Below are positions 12,190-27,200 of a stretch of DNA of 64,000 bases, piece after piece. The DNA comes from Echinococcus granulosus (taxonomy: Eukaryota > Platyhelminthes > Cestoda > Cyclophyllidea > Taeniidae): the NCBI RefSeq assembly GCF_000524195.1, contig NW_020170388.1:1221333-1285332 (forward strand), written 5' to 3'. Numbering within the stretch: position 1 is the stretch's first letter; each line of letters starts with the position of its first letter. Position numbers and translations under genes: made by a program. The notes under the pieces were generated by a model that was not told where the DNA came from, searched no databases, and was given only the letters and a program-made list of their open reading frames with translations.

Positions 12190-12202
12190 AGTCCCTAGTG
12201 CA
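12176..12202 (+). promoter_or_regulatory. Splice acceptor 13 nt upstream of the start codon (candidate spliced-leader acceptor)
   Basis: The sequence atattttctcctag ends at AG 12188-12189, followed by only 13 nt before ATG at 12203. As at GOGAT, this is either a trans-splice site for a spliced leader or the acceptor of an unseen 5' UTR exon. Confidence 0.5.
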
Positions 12203-12281
12203 ATGGAATCCCGTTCGCAAATATTCAAAGCCCTCAGTGAACCGGACAATCTATTTCTCCTTTCTCGTACAGCCGTAGATG
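12203..12281 (+). CDS. 549-residue protein, exon 1
   Basis: ATG has G at -3 and G at +4. Twenty-six codons (MESRSQIFKALSEPDN and on) plus one base end at donor gtcact, which is weak. It is chosen because it is the phase that keeps exon 2 open; the nearby gtagat donor would bring a stop within exon 2. Without splicing, this frame stops at about 12338. Confidence 0.65.
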
Positions 12282-15200
12282 GTCACTTATATACTTGCCT
12301 TATTTACGTGGCATTTTGGCTGTTTTAAACTCAAATTTGCCTTGGGTTTCTAGATCAGCACTGCTCCAGTGGCTCTTCTTCCGCCTCCCTTCTTCCTCTC
12401 GATTCCCAGTCCCCCTTTCCTAACGACCATTTGACCCGGCGAATCCACTCAGCTGGTCAGCTAACTGTAAAGGCCCACGTCCCATATTCCGCCGTAGTTC
12501 ACCACTGTGCATTCCGCCCTCCTGTTCTTTCATCAAGCGATCATCTCTCCGATTCATCCAGTGCCAGTGATGACGATGAAGGCAACGATGTAAATGATGT
12601 TTCTGCAAACCTGCAGTACGAGCGCTTCGGTGAAAGTCCTCTTAGAGGAGGTATGATTTACACAAAAGGAACAAGCCAAGTCGCTATGAGCTTGTGCAGG
12701 AATTTTTTTTGCACCACAGACACCCTCTCTGATCACCCCCACCTCGAATACATGATGCTTACGTCGATACCTCGGCGACGAGAGTTTTCCGAGCAGTTTC
12801 GTGATTTGGCGCAGCTCCATCAGCAAGCCGATGTGCCGCGTGCCAAATGGGAAGACGCATCTCGCCTCTTTCCTAAACAATTTGGTCTTCCGTCTTCTGT
12901 AGCAATCAATATTTGGTGAGTTAACATCTACTTAAAACCTGTTTTTACAAGGCACCACTACGATTTAACCCCGCCTGGTCATTGCTGTACCTGCTGAACA
13001 AAAACATCTGTCACTTTGTTTAATAAAGCTAGTTGTTGCAGTGACTTTTGAAGCAGATGTCACCTGTGTGTTTGAAAATTTTCGAGTTATCGTTACTTGG
13101 AGTACCCAAATTAGATCTAAATCGTTTGAACACTGATCCAAGTACTGTTTGAAGGGATGAATTAGTTTGTATCCGCAATTTTATCCTGAGGTGTCTTAGA
13201 GGTAGGACTGATGGGGGCTGCTGATAATGGTGGGAGAATTAATGCCAATTATTCTTAAAACAATGTGCCATGATCAAGGTGATAACTGATGCTAGATATT
13301 CTATGAAATTTGTTCCCATGTTGGAGAAGTGGGTGATTCCAGGCACAGTATCAATTTAAAATTGTGCCAGCTGCATTTAAAATATCTAAGGGAAGGAGTG
13401 GGAAAGTTACTTAGTAATTTTGACGATTAGTAGGTACGTCAGCCACTATTTTTAGGTTTAAATTTTTATGGATTTGGCTGGGCATGGTCTTCATAATCCT
13501 GAGCAGAGTCTTAAAACTTTATAAACGAGGGCTCATTTAGAGTTCTTTTTCAGCAAATTCGTTTACTTGAAATTGCTTACTGCTATTAACTGTTCACATT
13601 ATTTGTGACTGAAATGAGTTGCCAAAAAGTGGGTTGAATTAGTGCTCTCATTCTATTAACCTCACTGCCTTTTTTCAAACAACCCCAAATTAATAACTAT
13701 CTAAGCATTAATGGATTCCCGATTCACCAGATATGGGAGAACCTCGCCCTAGTTCGGAAGAAATCATGTTAGCTCTCATTTGAGCTGGCTTGAAGGATGA
13801 GGGAAAACTTGGGTTTTTTTCCGTAGAGACTAACAAATGTTCGTTTGAAATCATTAAAGACTCCTAAGCTTTTCCTCATTATCTTATGAGAAGGTGTTTT
13901 TTAGACCTGTTTGAAACACGGTTTCACAGAGTAGTTTAAGCTTAATATTACTTCACGACTGATCGGATGATCTTAACACCGATGTATGGGAAATAGTGTA
14001 GCTCAAACAGCTTTGATGAGTTATACCTCATCATGTTTGTTGCAGCGGTCCTAAATTAGCATCTCTTTATAAAAAAATTGTTCATCGTTTGTTGCGTCTT
14101 GAATACTTTATGGAACTAGAAGCACCGTAAGTAAAATTATGCGAAAAAATTTTACATGAACCAGTCTAATGAGACACTTTGGCGACGGTAGAGTTTTTAA
14201 AGCCCTCCTTTTTCGAGGCTGCTACGCTGCTATCCATTTCCTCATGGGAAATAGTTTGAACGACTTTCATTTTCAGCTTATTAGTCTTCGTACCCAGTAG
14301 AAACAACTTCTATTTTGTGTTAATCTATCTGATGATTAAAAAATCCCGTATGATTTTTGGTGCAGTTCGTTGCAAGGACATGCAACTTGTAGGAACGCGT
14401 AAAACGTATGCGATTGTTTATACGCACATTTAATAAAGCATGGGCGGTTATGACAGTCGGTACGGCATGGTACTATTCTTCTTTTATTTTCACTTTCAAC
14501 ATTGGTATCATAAGATATCGGTTGATTGAACCTGGTGGGTGTAGTTTAATCTTGTCTATTGCTTTACAAATTGAGCTTCACAGGATTGAAAGCTTTTTCT
14601 ATAGCCTCTAGTGCAGCGTTTGAAGGTGTAGTATGTTGCTGCGACGCTATCGCGAATTGCGCACTACATGGGATTAACACTTTGAGATGGGAGAGAGATT
14701 CTATTTCATCGTTTGCATTTCTCTAATAATCTTACGTGTGAAAAGGTCACGGGAAATAAACCGAAATAATAGAACTAAGAATGACTAAGGCTAGGCTGTT
14801 GACTTCTAGGTGCGAACGCATTCCGTAAGTACAATTTGCTGTAAGCCTTGCCTTGTTGGGCGAGAAAGGTTGATAAGCTGTAATTGAATATTTCAACGAG
14901 TGAGATTCTTAAGTAAGCTTTCTGGGTTTTTATTGTAAAAAGCCATACAAACTCATTCGGTCACATTACACGCTTAGCCAAAACTCTTGCCTCTAATCCT
15001 CTGATTTGATTGAATTCCCCAAGATAGGATTTACATTTGTGGCGATGCAAGATTGTAGGCTAGCTTTTGTAAAAAAGTTGGCTGAAGCAAGTTTAAGATA
15101 CCCCAAAACATCTTCAACAAATTTGAAACATGAAGACCTTGATCTCTGCAGCACTGAAGTGGGACTAATGAGATGGAATTTGGGTGTTAGATTCCGATAT

Positions 15201-18200
15201 TTTTATTACTTCCTACAATATTATTCGTTAATTTTTTTAGCGTAAGACACTCAAGAGATGAGAGAGTAGACATTTTGAGAGTTCGCTCCTATCTTTTCTT
15301 ATTTCAATTTCTCTCTTTCGATCTAATTCCGTACATATTCTTCAAGTTAACTGTAATCTGGATTATCATTTAAAAAATTCATTTTTAGCATTTGTAAACA
15401 CAAGTATTTGGCTTTAATCCTACTTATATTTGCTGCTTTAAAATTGCATGGACTATTATGCACGATAAAAAAGATCAGATATTTAAGTTACGAAATTTTC
15501 TTGGCGTCTCGTCATGTCCCTGCGCAAAATAGGCTCCGAATTTCGTAAAGGCGTGACACTAAGGCGGTTTGCCATGGAAAAAATATGGGAGTCATTAAGA
15601 ACCTTGCTGTTTCCAGGACTGTGCACAGTCGTGGACTTTTTCAGGGTCTGTGCTCACTTTAGACTAGCCTTACTTTTGTTATTGCGCCATTTTGTTTCCA
15701 TATTTTCGTCCGATTAGGCAGTGATTTTGTAGTATCGTAGCGTTGAGACATCGATTTACTGCGCAGAATTTTTGGGGCTTACCACTGGATCTTTTTGAAC
15801 ATCACTTCACCACTGGAGACATTGATCGACTTGGATATTTTGAATTCCTCGTCAACTTTGTGGCTATTCAGACAACCTTGACCCTACACTTGGCAGTATC
15901 ATTTTTGTTGTAGCCTAAACATGCATTAAGATAGTCATGGCCATTCATAGCCAGTTCCAGTTATTGTAGAAACTCAAAGAACACTAATTTGGATTGTTCT
16001 GGAAAACTGTTTCTTTTAGGTTTCAATTTTATATTACAAAATTTTTAGGCAAAATTACCGATATGGATGAACTCAACGTCATGCGTACAGCAAGGGGTTG
16101 CAATCCCAAACTCCTAGCTCTTTAAATTGACCTTAAGTGAATAATGTCTTGGAAATGCTTGGACTTTCTTTACATATTACATCTTAATCAGAATTTATTC
16201 TGTGCCTTCATACGTCCACCACATAGAGTTTCATAAAATAAACACTATCTATTATTGTAACTGACATATCAATCGACATTCGCAGTCGAGTTGAGCTGTC
16301 TCTGTCTGACCTAATTATTATTAATATTTACCTTAGCAGTAATAAAGTCAACATTATGATTGAAGCATAGAGGAGACTGTGCACTAATAATGACGTTAGC
16401 AACCACTACCAACCGGCTATCACTGATAAGTTTTTTCCTAATTTGAACTTTTCAAACAACATACAATTTGTGTTCTATCTCTGCTCTGCATAATTTCGTA
16501 ACATCTAGAGTTTGCTAATCCTGTATGAAATTACAACTAATAATGTTGGAGTTGAATTCTCGAAGTTTGCTACTGAACCACTCGCGGGTTGGGGTTATTG
16601 GCAATTTTCAGCGGTTCGGATGCAACGGGTGACGCACTTGTGAGGGGAAAGGCAAGGCAGCAAATACCGTTCTTTGTATTACTTAGCCATAGCCCTTTAG
16701 GAAACACGTTTATATAAGGTATCCAAGTAGGTTCGCGTGGATTTTATGAAAGAATAATAAAGAGAAAAGGCTTCCACAAATATCCTATTCGTCAAACAAA
16801 TAACTGCGATCTCTCACCTACACCTTCTACAATGAATTCCAAGCTTGCAACGAATTTGACACTCACGCAATGATTTTGCCTCAATATGCCAGGAACAATC
16901 CCGCCTTTGGGTACCTCGTTACTAGTATCTCACTCCTCCTCAATTGTCCACTCCACTTCGCATGTGACTTACAAACGTTAAGGAGCGATAATAATCGCCT
17001 GTATGAATTTAGTTGGGGAGTTACCGAGAATTAGGGTGGAGAACGATACGGGAATGAGACAATATCTTCCTAACTCCCCTCTATTCCTTTCCTCGCGTCG
17101 TGAAGTGCAAATTTTGTCGAGGGTTATTTTTGCAGAATGTGCGGCATGCCGGTGTTAAACCGTCCTGTTAGGGCAGGATCTTCCCCCATCTCCATCCCCA
17201 TCCTCACATGGACAAGTTCTGAGTGTTTCCGAAGTAGGATTTTTTCGCATACTTTCGAGATCGAGTAAATATATCTCAGACGTATTTGGACTTCTCAGGA
17301 AGAAATGCATATTAGGTAGTTCTGTTCATGTGAGAGGCGTCTCTTGGTAAGAAGTGATGTGTTCATTATGGGTTGAAGAGTGAGTGGATCGTTTAGGAAA
17401 CAATCAGTAGCGCGTTCTTTTGCGAACCAGTTAGTCAGTCGGCCACTAAACAATCCACAGCATCTTTGAAGCTTATTTTATGCCATTTTTGATGCATTTG
17501 TAATGGACTTGTTTGCCTTATGGCTTTATGTCTTTCTCACTTGCTGCACTTTCTTCACTCGCATTTAACACTACGCTCATGAAGGTCGCCCTCGACAAAT
17601 CAATCTCGATTTCTTGTAATCTGCAGCGGTACTTAATTCTTTCTTACCGTTAGAATTGAGTGTATTTTCGAATGTGGTACATCGTCACGTGGTAATCCAT
17701 CAACAAAATGACATTTTTCAAGTGCTAACAGGCCGTTGTAGTGGGCTATACCGAAAACCGTACGGACACTTTTGTTAGCCCAATGCCTGTCGAAAATTAA
17801 TCGCGTGATGCTGATTCACCTCAAAAAACAACTAAAAGGGAATGTGTTCTGAGAGGATATCATAAACTGAGGGTTTTTCGAGGAACTGTGGTGATGTGCC
17901 TTTGCACTTCTCCAAGGTATCAAAATGCATTTAGAACATAGTGGTGTCATAATCATCACCTTTTTTCACCAAGTTCGCGTCGGCTTATTTTGTCCCAGTA
18001 GTGCAGTTTCAATCTTTTATGGGAGTAGAAATATGTGTACCACTTAGTGTTGCGAGCTGTTTCACCGTTTGTGCTACGAAATGGATAACTTGGCTTTACC
18101 TTATCCAAGGTTTCACGAATACCTGATTCAGTGATGATCTTGGCCATGTGAAAGAGAGTATTGTCAGGACCGACCGCATGTATTCAACTCCGGTTAGCGT

Positions 18201-21200
18201 TTAAATCAAGCTCCTCTAACTGATCGCATACGTAGCATCTTGAAGAGGTGGTGATTACTTTCTCGCGTAGAATTTCAGCCTCATTATTTATGCTTCGAGT
18301 GGGCTCTCAAAGTACAAATGTACGGGTGATGTACAAGTCAACTTCTGACCTTGTTGCTGACTCATTCACTGAGACAAATGTATTCACTCACACTACAGTG
18401 GCCAACTATAACCGTTCACCACCTTGGCATCATGCTATATCTTATCTATGGGTATATCATCTCTAAGCAAGATTAAAACTATCCATCAGAACAGGGGTGG
18501 CTAAAAACTCGCAGCTTTGATAAAATCAACAATGCCAGTAGTGGTTGGGACCTAAAGTAGTAGAAACCAGAGACCTGACCAAAGTACTCTAACCAATCAA
18601 CTCACTCTATGGTAGCGATGTGTAGAGGATTATTTTTTTTATCCACAGGAAACAGGTTGATAGCGACGCTGACATGATGCTCACCGAAGCCGAGTACTGC
18701 TTGGCAGCCCATCTAGCCAACAAGTACGCCTCCACAGGTTTCAGTCTTCTCTCCTCGCAATACCCGATGCAGGAGAAACAATCACCCTCACCTTTATTGC
18801 AACAGGAGCGAACATCACCATCGAGAAATGCGAGCTCTCCATGTCAACACTTGCTGCGACGACGAAAGCTGAAACAAAACTACCGGGATCCACAGGAGCA
18901 AAATCAACGTAACTGTGACTTTGATTATCTGGAGAACGAGGAAGATGATTGCCATGACCTGCTGATCTCACCCGATTTTCGGACTCTGGGTGAGTCGACA
19001 TGAATAAGCGCTCGTTGAAATTATTTAGGATTCGGTTTACACGTCTATTAGGAGCCACTGGAGGAAAATTCCGAGTCTGCGTTTCCCGTAGTTTTGCATG
19101 TGACGTAGGCCAAATGTAAATGTTGACATTTTTTTGGGCCCTTTTTTATTGCGTCCTACTGTATTTCCGCTGCTTTTTGAGTAATCACCACTATTAATTT
19201 GGACGGAAATTACCTTTAAGGTTGCGATGAGGGTGGTTACTGTTTTTTTTTTGCATTGTTTTTCTGGTTATCGGGTATGCATCACTATGGTGCCTGAATT
19301 TGAAGTCGAAAATCGTTGCTTATTGTGGTGGTGGAGAAAGATTAGAAGAACTTATTCAAGTCGATACACACCCGGCATGGTAAACGTAACAATTTCAGCA
19401 GAGAATGTCTACAAATAAGAAAACAAGCGGTAAATTACGTTTTTAGCTTTCTTTGTGGAATGAAGTAAATATAGCTTCAGGAGTGGTTTAACTTTGAAAG
19501 TGTGAAAACGAAGCACGTTAGCAGCATGGTTTAATTTGGTCACCATTTTTTTCTGTAGTGACGGAACTATTTTCAAGTCGCTGTATGACAAATGGGTTTG
19601 GAAGTATCTTTTTTATTGATGTACAGAAGGGCTGGTGACATTAATAGATCCCTAATTTCCTGTCTCAATCTGGTTCCCGGGTTCTGGGAAGCATGTTCAT
19701 CAATGAATTTTTATTCAGCTTTGAGTTCTGTCCACACTTTAAACACTGCTTTATACAGGTGCATTGAAGGCTAATTTTATCCTCTGATCCATGTCAAAAT
19801 AGGCATTGATAGGCAAGCCTTCGCGTCTATTAGAGGTAATTTGAGCACTTGTTGATCGGTCTCGGATATCTCTATCCCCGCTTCAAGGAGGGTCATAGTT
19901 AAACCACGTATCACATTTGCATTTGCGCTTTCTAACCCAGCGTTTGTAAATTTCAGGGTGCAGCGCAGCTAATGTTTACACTGTCAAATTTATGCATTGG
20001 CACTTGTGCTGGTACTCTAGAGCAGTAAAAACATATGGAAGGATGGGGACGATGGAACAAATTTGTTTTTAAGGGACAATTTCCCTGTTTTTAATGGAAG
20101 TAGCATATTTAATGGATTTCAATAGAGCTCATCTGCTACTTCTTTTAAACGATTCATGTTTGGAAATTCATTTGGAAACCGATGCTGTAGTTCAAATAAC
20201 GTTTTTATCAAAAGTGAAATTGGAGCGACGAGTCGACCAACGAGATATTTCCCAGTGTTTCAATGCTGGCCTTACTCTGCAAATCACTGGATTCCGTTTG
20301 CCCACGTGTATTTTAGGCAACCAAAAAGTTTGTGCGGTTTTTTGTGTAACTCACTATATTGGTTTATTGTCATTAAAAGTTTGTGATCGTTTATACGTGT
20401 GCACATCAGAGCGTTGATAGTTACCTGCCAGTCTGTCCATGCGAAAAGGCACGGTACCCTATCTTTCTCTTATTTTCAAAGCTCACATCATCAAATGTTG
20501 TTGAATGTGGTTTAACCTTGTCTACTGCTTCACAAACTGAGTTTACCTTCGTTTCAAGGCTGCAGCTGCAGAACCTTCTCGTACTGCCCCTTGTATAGCA
20601 ACTAGAGAGGGTACACTGCACGATTGTGGAACATATCGCCTAGAAAAGGTTTGACATAGCATTTCATTGATGGATTACCAGGTGACGATGCACCATATTC
20701 AGGAACGCGCTCAATCCTTGACAGTAAGGAAGGGTTGAGTGCCGCTTCAGATTACAAAGAATCGAGATTGACGTGTTTTAAAGGACTCTCATGGATGAAC
20801 TGTTGAACGTGATTGCTGAAACAAATTATTTGCACCTACACCAACTGGAAAAGATGTGAAGCTACCAAACGAACGGGTCCGTTGCGAATGTATTAACGAA
20901 TGGCAGACGATATGCTTTAAAGGCTGTCATTTCGTTGTTCTTCTGCAAAGGTTGCAAAAGCAGTAGGGCATTGTAAATTGACGGCTAAATAACCAACTGA
21001 TTGGTCTGTGCTCTCTCAAATAATTTTTTCACCACTGAACTGACACTTCATTCCAGAAGACTATTCTTGCGTCGTATGGGTGTAACTCAATGTCATATAG
21101 GAAAAGCCTCTTTTAGAAGCAGCTAGAATTAGTCAATTCCTGATGGAGGTCTCTATTTTCTCAAGGCAACCTATTTCGTAAACTAAACAGGGGAAGATTT

Positions 21201-24200
21201 GGGCTCCAGGAGGCGAGGGATGGGGGCAAAAGTGAAGTATTATCTCATCCTTATCCTATGTAATCCCCTGATTATACTTGTTTGGACGATTATTAACTTT
21301 TTTCAGAGTTAAACAGTTTTACCAGAAAGTAGGCGGATGATGAAGTAGAATAGAAAGCTGAGAAAGAGATGGCTAAGGCCATGATCTTTCTTGGCTTTTA
21401 GAGACTGGAGTTTTACGAAGGTGAAGCTTTTTAAGTATGTTTTGCTGGGGAAAACTGAACAGGTTATTTAAACGACCTCCTGTAATTAATTTTTCATTGC
21501 ATTAACCCCGCAAACTCATTCGTTCGGAATGAGTCTTAGTGAACTCTGAATGGTTATGTGTTGGTTCTTTTTGTAGAATTTGAAAGTTTTGTCCTAGGAA
21601 CGTATACATTACTGATGATCGACAGATTGTTTTATCTAAATGGGACATTGGCCAAGTTTGAAAACGCTCATCTGCGTAAACAGTCTGATCTGTTTTTCAA
21701 GAGGTTTATTTCAGCTACTTTGTGACCTTGGATGGTTTTTCAATGCCCCTGTCTCCTGAGTATTTAAATTACCATCGTCTTGGTGCTTGCAATCACTAAT
21801 TTCTTTTGGCTGACTAAGATGTCAAGGCGCACAATAATCTAATCTTTAGATACTTACATAAGCCGTATTTAAGCACTGTTTTGTGTTATTTGAGTCTTAA
21901 CCTCATATATCATCCTGTGATCGTAGGGTGAAATTGTTTGGTCTTGAAGTCGATATCAAAGTATGCTTTGAGCTTGACCCGACTCCATTTTATTTGGTGT
22001 AAATTGCCTCAGGCGTATCAAATCGAACTACTTATGACAATTTTTGGTTGCATCAGAGTTGCCTCTGGTGGCTTTGTGAGTCAAAAGTATGATTATTGTG
22101 ATGCGAAGGTATAAATGTGGTGCAAAACTGGAGTTGATGAAGTCTGCAATGTGCACAACCAAAACATTTTACAAGACTGAAGATGTTGTATTGAGGATTT
22201 TGATTGTCATAGTAACAGTACGTGTAGCGGATTTAAATAGATTTCGGACCTACACCTAGGAAGCATGTCCAACAGCTTAATGGTGCTCTGAAGCTATCGC
22301 ATTTTAAATATCCCCCTTTTTATTTAAATATTGGTCGAGGATCTAAATTTTTTTGAATTATTTAGTGAATAATTCGAAATTGCCATTCATACCTCATTGT
22401 CGCTCTCATGCTACTCATACATTTACCCGTATTAATATCGGTCACGCGTAGCGTAAGGGACTGCTAAATCTTCGGATTTCATGCATTCATTGTTTGGGCA
22501 CGAATGCTGAAAGCGCTTCTTTTTCACTGGAGGTGGACCTGAGGGGTTGTGACTTTCTGCGTACTTTTAATTCTCCATTTTTCGGGGGGCAGTGCAAATG
22601 TTAGTAACCTTTATTATCCACAATAATGTACTATCCAACCTACTCCCGCAGATATTGTGATTACAGTCCTGCACAACTGACATGAGGACCGTAGCATCGT
22701 AGGCTCTAAATGTCTGTAACCAGTTAACAATAGCATGATAGTTTGTAACTTCCCTCCAAACTTGAGACTGACGCTGCACCAGGAGTGACTAATTTCTGAA
22801 ATTCCAAGGAAACGAAACGCCCTAATTGCGTGATGCAACCAATTATTCTCTTCGTCCCCAGCAACATTAAATGCAAGTTCAAAAGTATTATTACAAGTAC
22901 ACAGAATGGCTGGCAGATTCCCAGAATGGACATCGTGATCAAAATTCAATGCCGCCTGCATGGAGGTCGATTCTGGAAAGAGAAAAACAATCAAAATAAT
23001 TGTAACTCTCTAAAATAACTTTTTTATACCTTGTCCTCGAGGTTCCCCGTTGGTTCTGTTGATTTCTTCAGGTGCAATTTTTAATGTCCTGCCTTCGAAT
23101 CATGCACTAAGTATTGTTGGAAGTTGGGAGATGTTCTACTACCCGCATACTCCGTATGTGATTATTTCTTGTAGAAGGATTTGTTTTAAGGTAGAACTAT
23201 TTAATAAGAAACTACTTTCCGCTTTTCCCCTACTTCAATACTTTTCAGTCACGTATCAGAGAGCACCGGGTTTTCGGATCTAATTCACTCGTCTATTTTG
23301 CACTGATAGTGTATTTATGAACCCTTTTGATTCCTTTGAATCTATTTTCATTATGTTACTGCTCATGAGAGGGAACTTAAGATTTGAACCCTTGCTCAAG
23401 GTCAACGCATTTTTAAACATTATATGTTCATCCAGAGGTTTATATTAATCTTATTTCTGGCCATTTTCACTTTAATCCACCAATCTATCTAGACCTAAGT
23501 TGCGTTTGGTATGCCTCGCCACACTGTCACTACTAGAGTTATCGTCGAAGACGTTAAAAGGCATGAGGTGACGTGGATACAACTTCTTGTCTTGGTGTTC
23601 ACGGAGATACTGTAAACAACTCATTGGGAAGGGGTTTATTGAATTCAAATCCGGTCTCCATCCATTGCCATCTACTATTTAATACTGGAAATTGGGGTAG
23701 CTGTCAAAAATAGACAGGTTTTTGCTAGCTCTCCTGTTCTGAGTCGATCCATATTGGGGCGTCCACAAAAAATGTCTTCGTTTTGCGATGCTATGCTGTT
23801 ATATACACCCAAGGAGAGCGAGTTGGTTCTTCTGTTTGAGTACGTTCAGAACCGATGCCATCAATACATCACCTGAAATGTCTTTGAGAATGTTACACGG
23901 TGTATGAGCTGTGAGGTAGCTTTCTCATTTTCCAGTTATACGATTGACATGGGTAGAGCTCTATTTTGATTCAATGAAGGTCGTTTCTTGGGGAAATGAG
24001 ATGCATAAACAAATCAAGCATAAGCCATTAAACAAAAATAAGAGTTATTTACGTTACAGACTCAACTTTATTGTTTACTGTGATCGACAGATCATGAAGA
24101 TGGCAGGTCTTCCTGTACCTCCTCTACAACACCCAAGAATTTTGAGCAGCTAACAGACGATGAAGACGAAGAAGAGGAGGAGGATGACGATCACAAGGCC

Positions 24201-27200
24201 GTGAGTGACGACGAAATTGGTGTGAGAGCCTTACTTCCTTCTTCAGCTCGCCTCACGCGTCCACCTGCCGATGCGACGGCGCTTTTGTGCGATGAAAATG
24301 GAGAGGAGGATAGTGATAATTCCTTTGCTTCTTCCCCCTCATCCACCTCTTCCAGTTCTCAGGGATCTTCCTCCTCACCGCCATCGTCAGTGCCGGTACC
24401 ACGAGTTGAAAGCGTCTGTTCGGCATCACCAAGGTATTGAAAGAAAGTGCCTATAACCTTATATTAGTCCAAGATAGAATAGTTTAGACTTCTACTAGTG
24501 GAAGAAGTGTTTTGGTGAGTGCACTATCGGGGAATCATTGCGAGTCTTGACGTAGGTGATCAGTTGCAATGGTGGCGCGAGCAGGACGCTACTCAAGTGT
24601 TTTGAGATTAGCTATGGAACATGAGCGTAGACTCTGGAGAAAGGGCTCTCAGGTTTATTGGTAGCGATGTAACTCTTAAATTTTGGTGAACTTAGTCTAT
24701 CATATCCTTTGTTGTCCAATCTCATCACAGAGGTTCATTTGTCTAGATCAAAGGATGTTCTAGAGCCAGCCTAATTCTGTCTGATGAATGCGTGATCGTA
24801 GCTTTTTTAAGTGGGGACTCTCTTCCTCTTCATGGGTTATAAGCTGAGGATATTTCATTAATTCTTTTATTAGATCCTACATGGCCATAATTTTTCCCTA
24901 ATACAGTCCCTTGCGGATGGAGTGTTGCATGCAGTAGAAGTGCGGGATGGATAGGGAGTGGCCCGTCTGGGGATAATGGCTAATTGCAAAAGGCATGCCT
25001 CTTCGAAAATAAGTCAATCATCCTGTCATCAACCGATCCACGATTCATAATGTGTTTTTGTAGCGTTTGTGAAGGAAGTGAAAAACAGGAGTTTTGGTTG
25101 TCTATAATTTTCACGACTTTTTCATTTAATACAAACTAAAACCACTTTTTAATGTCTCACATTAACTTTTACAATGCCATAATTTTTTCTCGACACGTTA
25201 ATCTCGATTTAACCAATAATGGCACGCGATTTTTCATTATTACCTGGACCAAAGGCTCTTCTTAAATGACTGATTTATCACAAAGATCAAATTGTTGGAT
25301 TTAGGTCTTTTCCGGGAAGTATGTTTAGCAACGCCTATTCCCAGATGTTATATGAAAAGCTTCTGCGGCCACAACTTTGGAACTGGGTTAAACTTCGTTC
25401 TTCAACGTCGATTCGCACCCATCAGGTTAATGCAACCACCAATTGTTGATGTGGGAGTTGGAAATCGAAAACAAACAGTAAAATATATCAGAGACCATCG
25501 TGGTGCACCGTATTATCCCGCGCTGACAGCCTGACATGCAACTACCATAGTTACAATGTGGGCACTTATAGGCAACCTCATTTGTTTTAATGATACATAT
25601 AAGTGCGGATAAATCATTGTAACGAACTGTGCTGACAACCGTCTGAACTGACAATTGTAGAAAACTCCACTGCAATTTTCCTGGAGTTCTGTAAGTTGCC
25701 TAGTGCCTTGAGAATCGTCTTTTTGAGACTTTGAGAGCTCACAAGAGTTACAAAAAGGAAGTCTAAAATCGGAGTTATAATCCGGGAATCTACCATTTTC
25801 CCACCCATAATGCAGTGTTTTTTTATTTCGTGATGAAATATGCTTTCCGTACGGAAAGAAACTCTTGAATCACTCCAACATTCACCCATGTTAACAAACC
25901 TAATTTCATTCTGTAAACTGACCAGTCAAAAATTGTCGCGTGGCATCCACAGACTCGGCTGATTACGGCTTCTTATCTCGTCTTTACGGTTTCCAAACTT
26001 TTTTAATGGTTTCTCATGCTTAATTAAAACGTTGAAACCACTGTTGGAAGCAATTTGACGCATAAAACTATCTTCATAAGTCTTATTGCAAGTAATGGAG
26101 ACCTATTTGTAATAAAGTATTAATGTATGGAAGGGATCGTTTTAACAAATATCCCCCAGCCTGAATTTGAATATACGGTCTGCCGGTTAATCGGCTTACC
26201 ATCTACATGGCTTGTTACCACTACACTACTGTGTTTCTTGAAGCTTCATTCACATTCCATCCCTTCGTTACACTTTATTTGAACGCTGTCCAGTTATACA
26301 CCAAAGCCAATGCCATCGCACTAAAAAAATTGCGAGGCGCTGCATTAAACCTTGCTAGTAGTGGAGAAATATCATGGATGATTTATATCCTTGCAGATTT
26401 GTATCCTTGCGATTGGGGTAGTTCCAAAATGTTAACACGGTCTTACTTATCAAACCACCAACGTGAATGCCCTCCTTCTGTAATGCTTTTTACACAATCT
26501 CTAACCGTTCTGTTTGGATATCCGCCTTCTCTAAGGAATCAGTGGAAGTGTTCATGCACTTTTCGAGAAGTCAATGTGTCGGACGTATCCCACCAAACTG
26601 TTATGCTCGAGTCATAAGTTTGTAACCAGTTCGTCATATGCACAAAATGTCTGAAAGACTCATAGCACAGGATTGACTTGAGTATAGCGCCATGACAGCA
26701 TCGCGGCATTCGAACTGCTGGAGACGGGGAAGTAATTCAACGCTGTTGTAATCTAACATTCTATGGGTGTTTCATTTAATTTTTTGCGGTAGTATCATGT
26801 GGTGGAACGTCTCTTCGCTGATTTTCTTTCATGGATGTGTCATATTTCTATAAAGCAGTATATTTGTCTCAAAACGGTAAGGTTTATTTATTAGGAAGTG
26901 ACGGAGATAATTAAAGCCAAAACAGGTTTTACCACTTCATTCCAGACAACGGCTTCCTTTTACGTGGCCGTAAATACTCGCTCTGCATGTATTGCGTCTG
27001 AGGTCTATCTACTTGATCTGGCTCGAAGGTGTGCAGGAACAATGTTCTCTCAGAAGTACGTAGAACTAGTTAATTTGAAAAGAGGAGGAAGGGGAAAGCT
27101 TTGTTCTTTCATGCAAACTTAATACCTCATTCTTCACATCCTGCTAAACTGATCCTTGACAAAATTTCCACTTGACGGTGTGAGAAGATAGTCAAGAAGG

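Noticed and set aside
18741..19058. 105-codon antisense frame over exon 4 of the unknown gene
   Set aside because: It mirrors a real GC-richer exon on the opposite strand and runs past its donor without splice support.
22614..22994. 126-codon antisense open frame in intron 4 of the unknown gene
   Set aside because: The translation looks protein-like (for example ELAFNVAGDEENNW), and a short piece recurs loosely near 26.6 kb. But there are no splice partners or family motif, and several motif-free frames of this length occur in the window.
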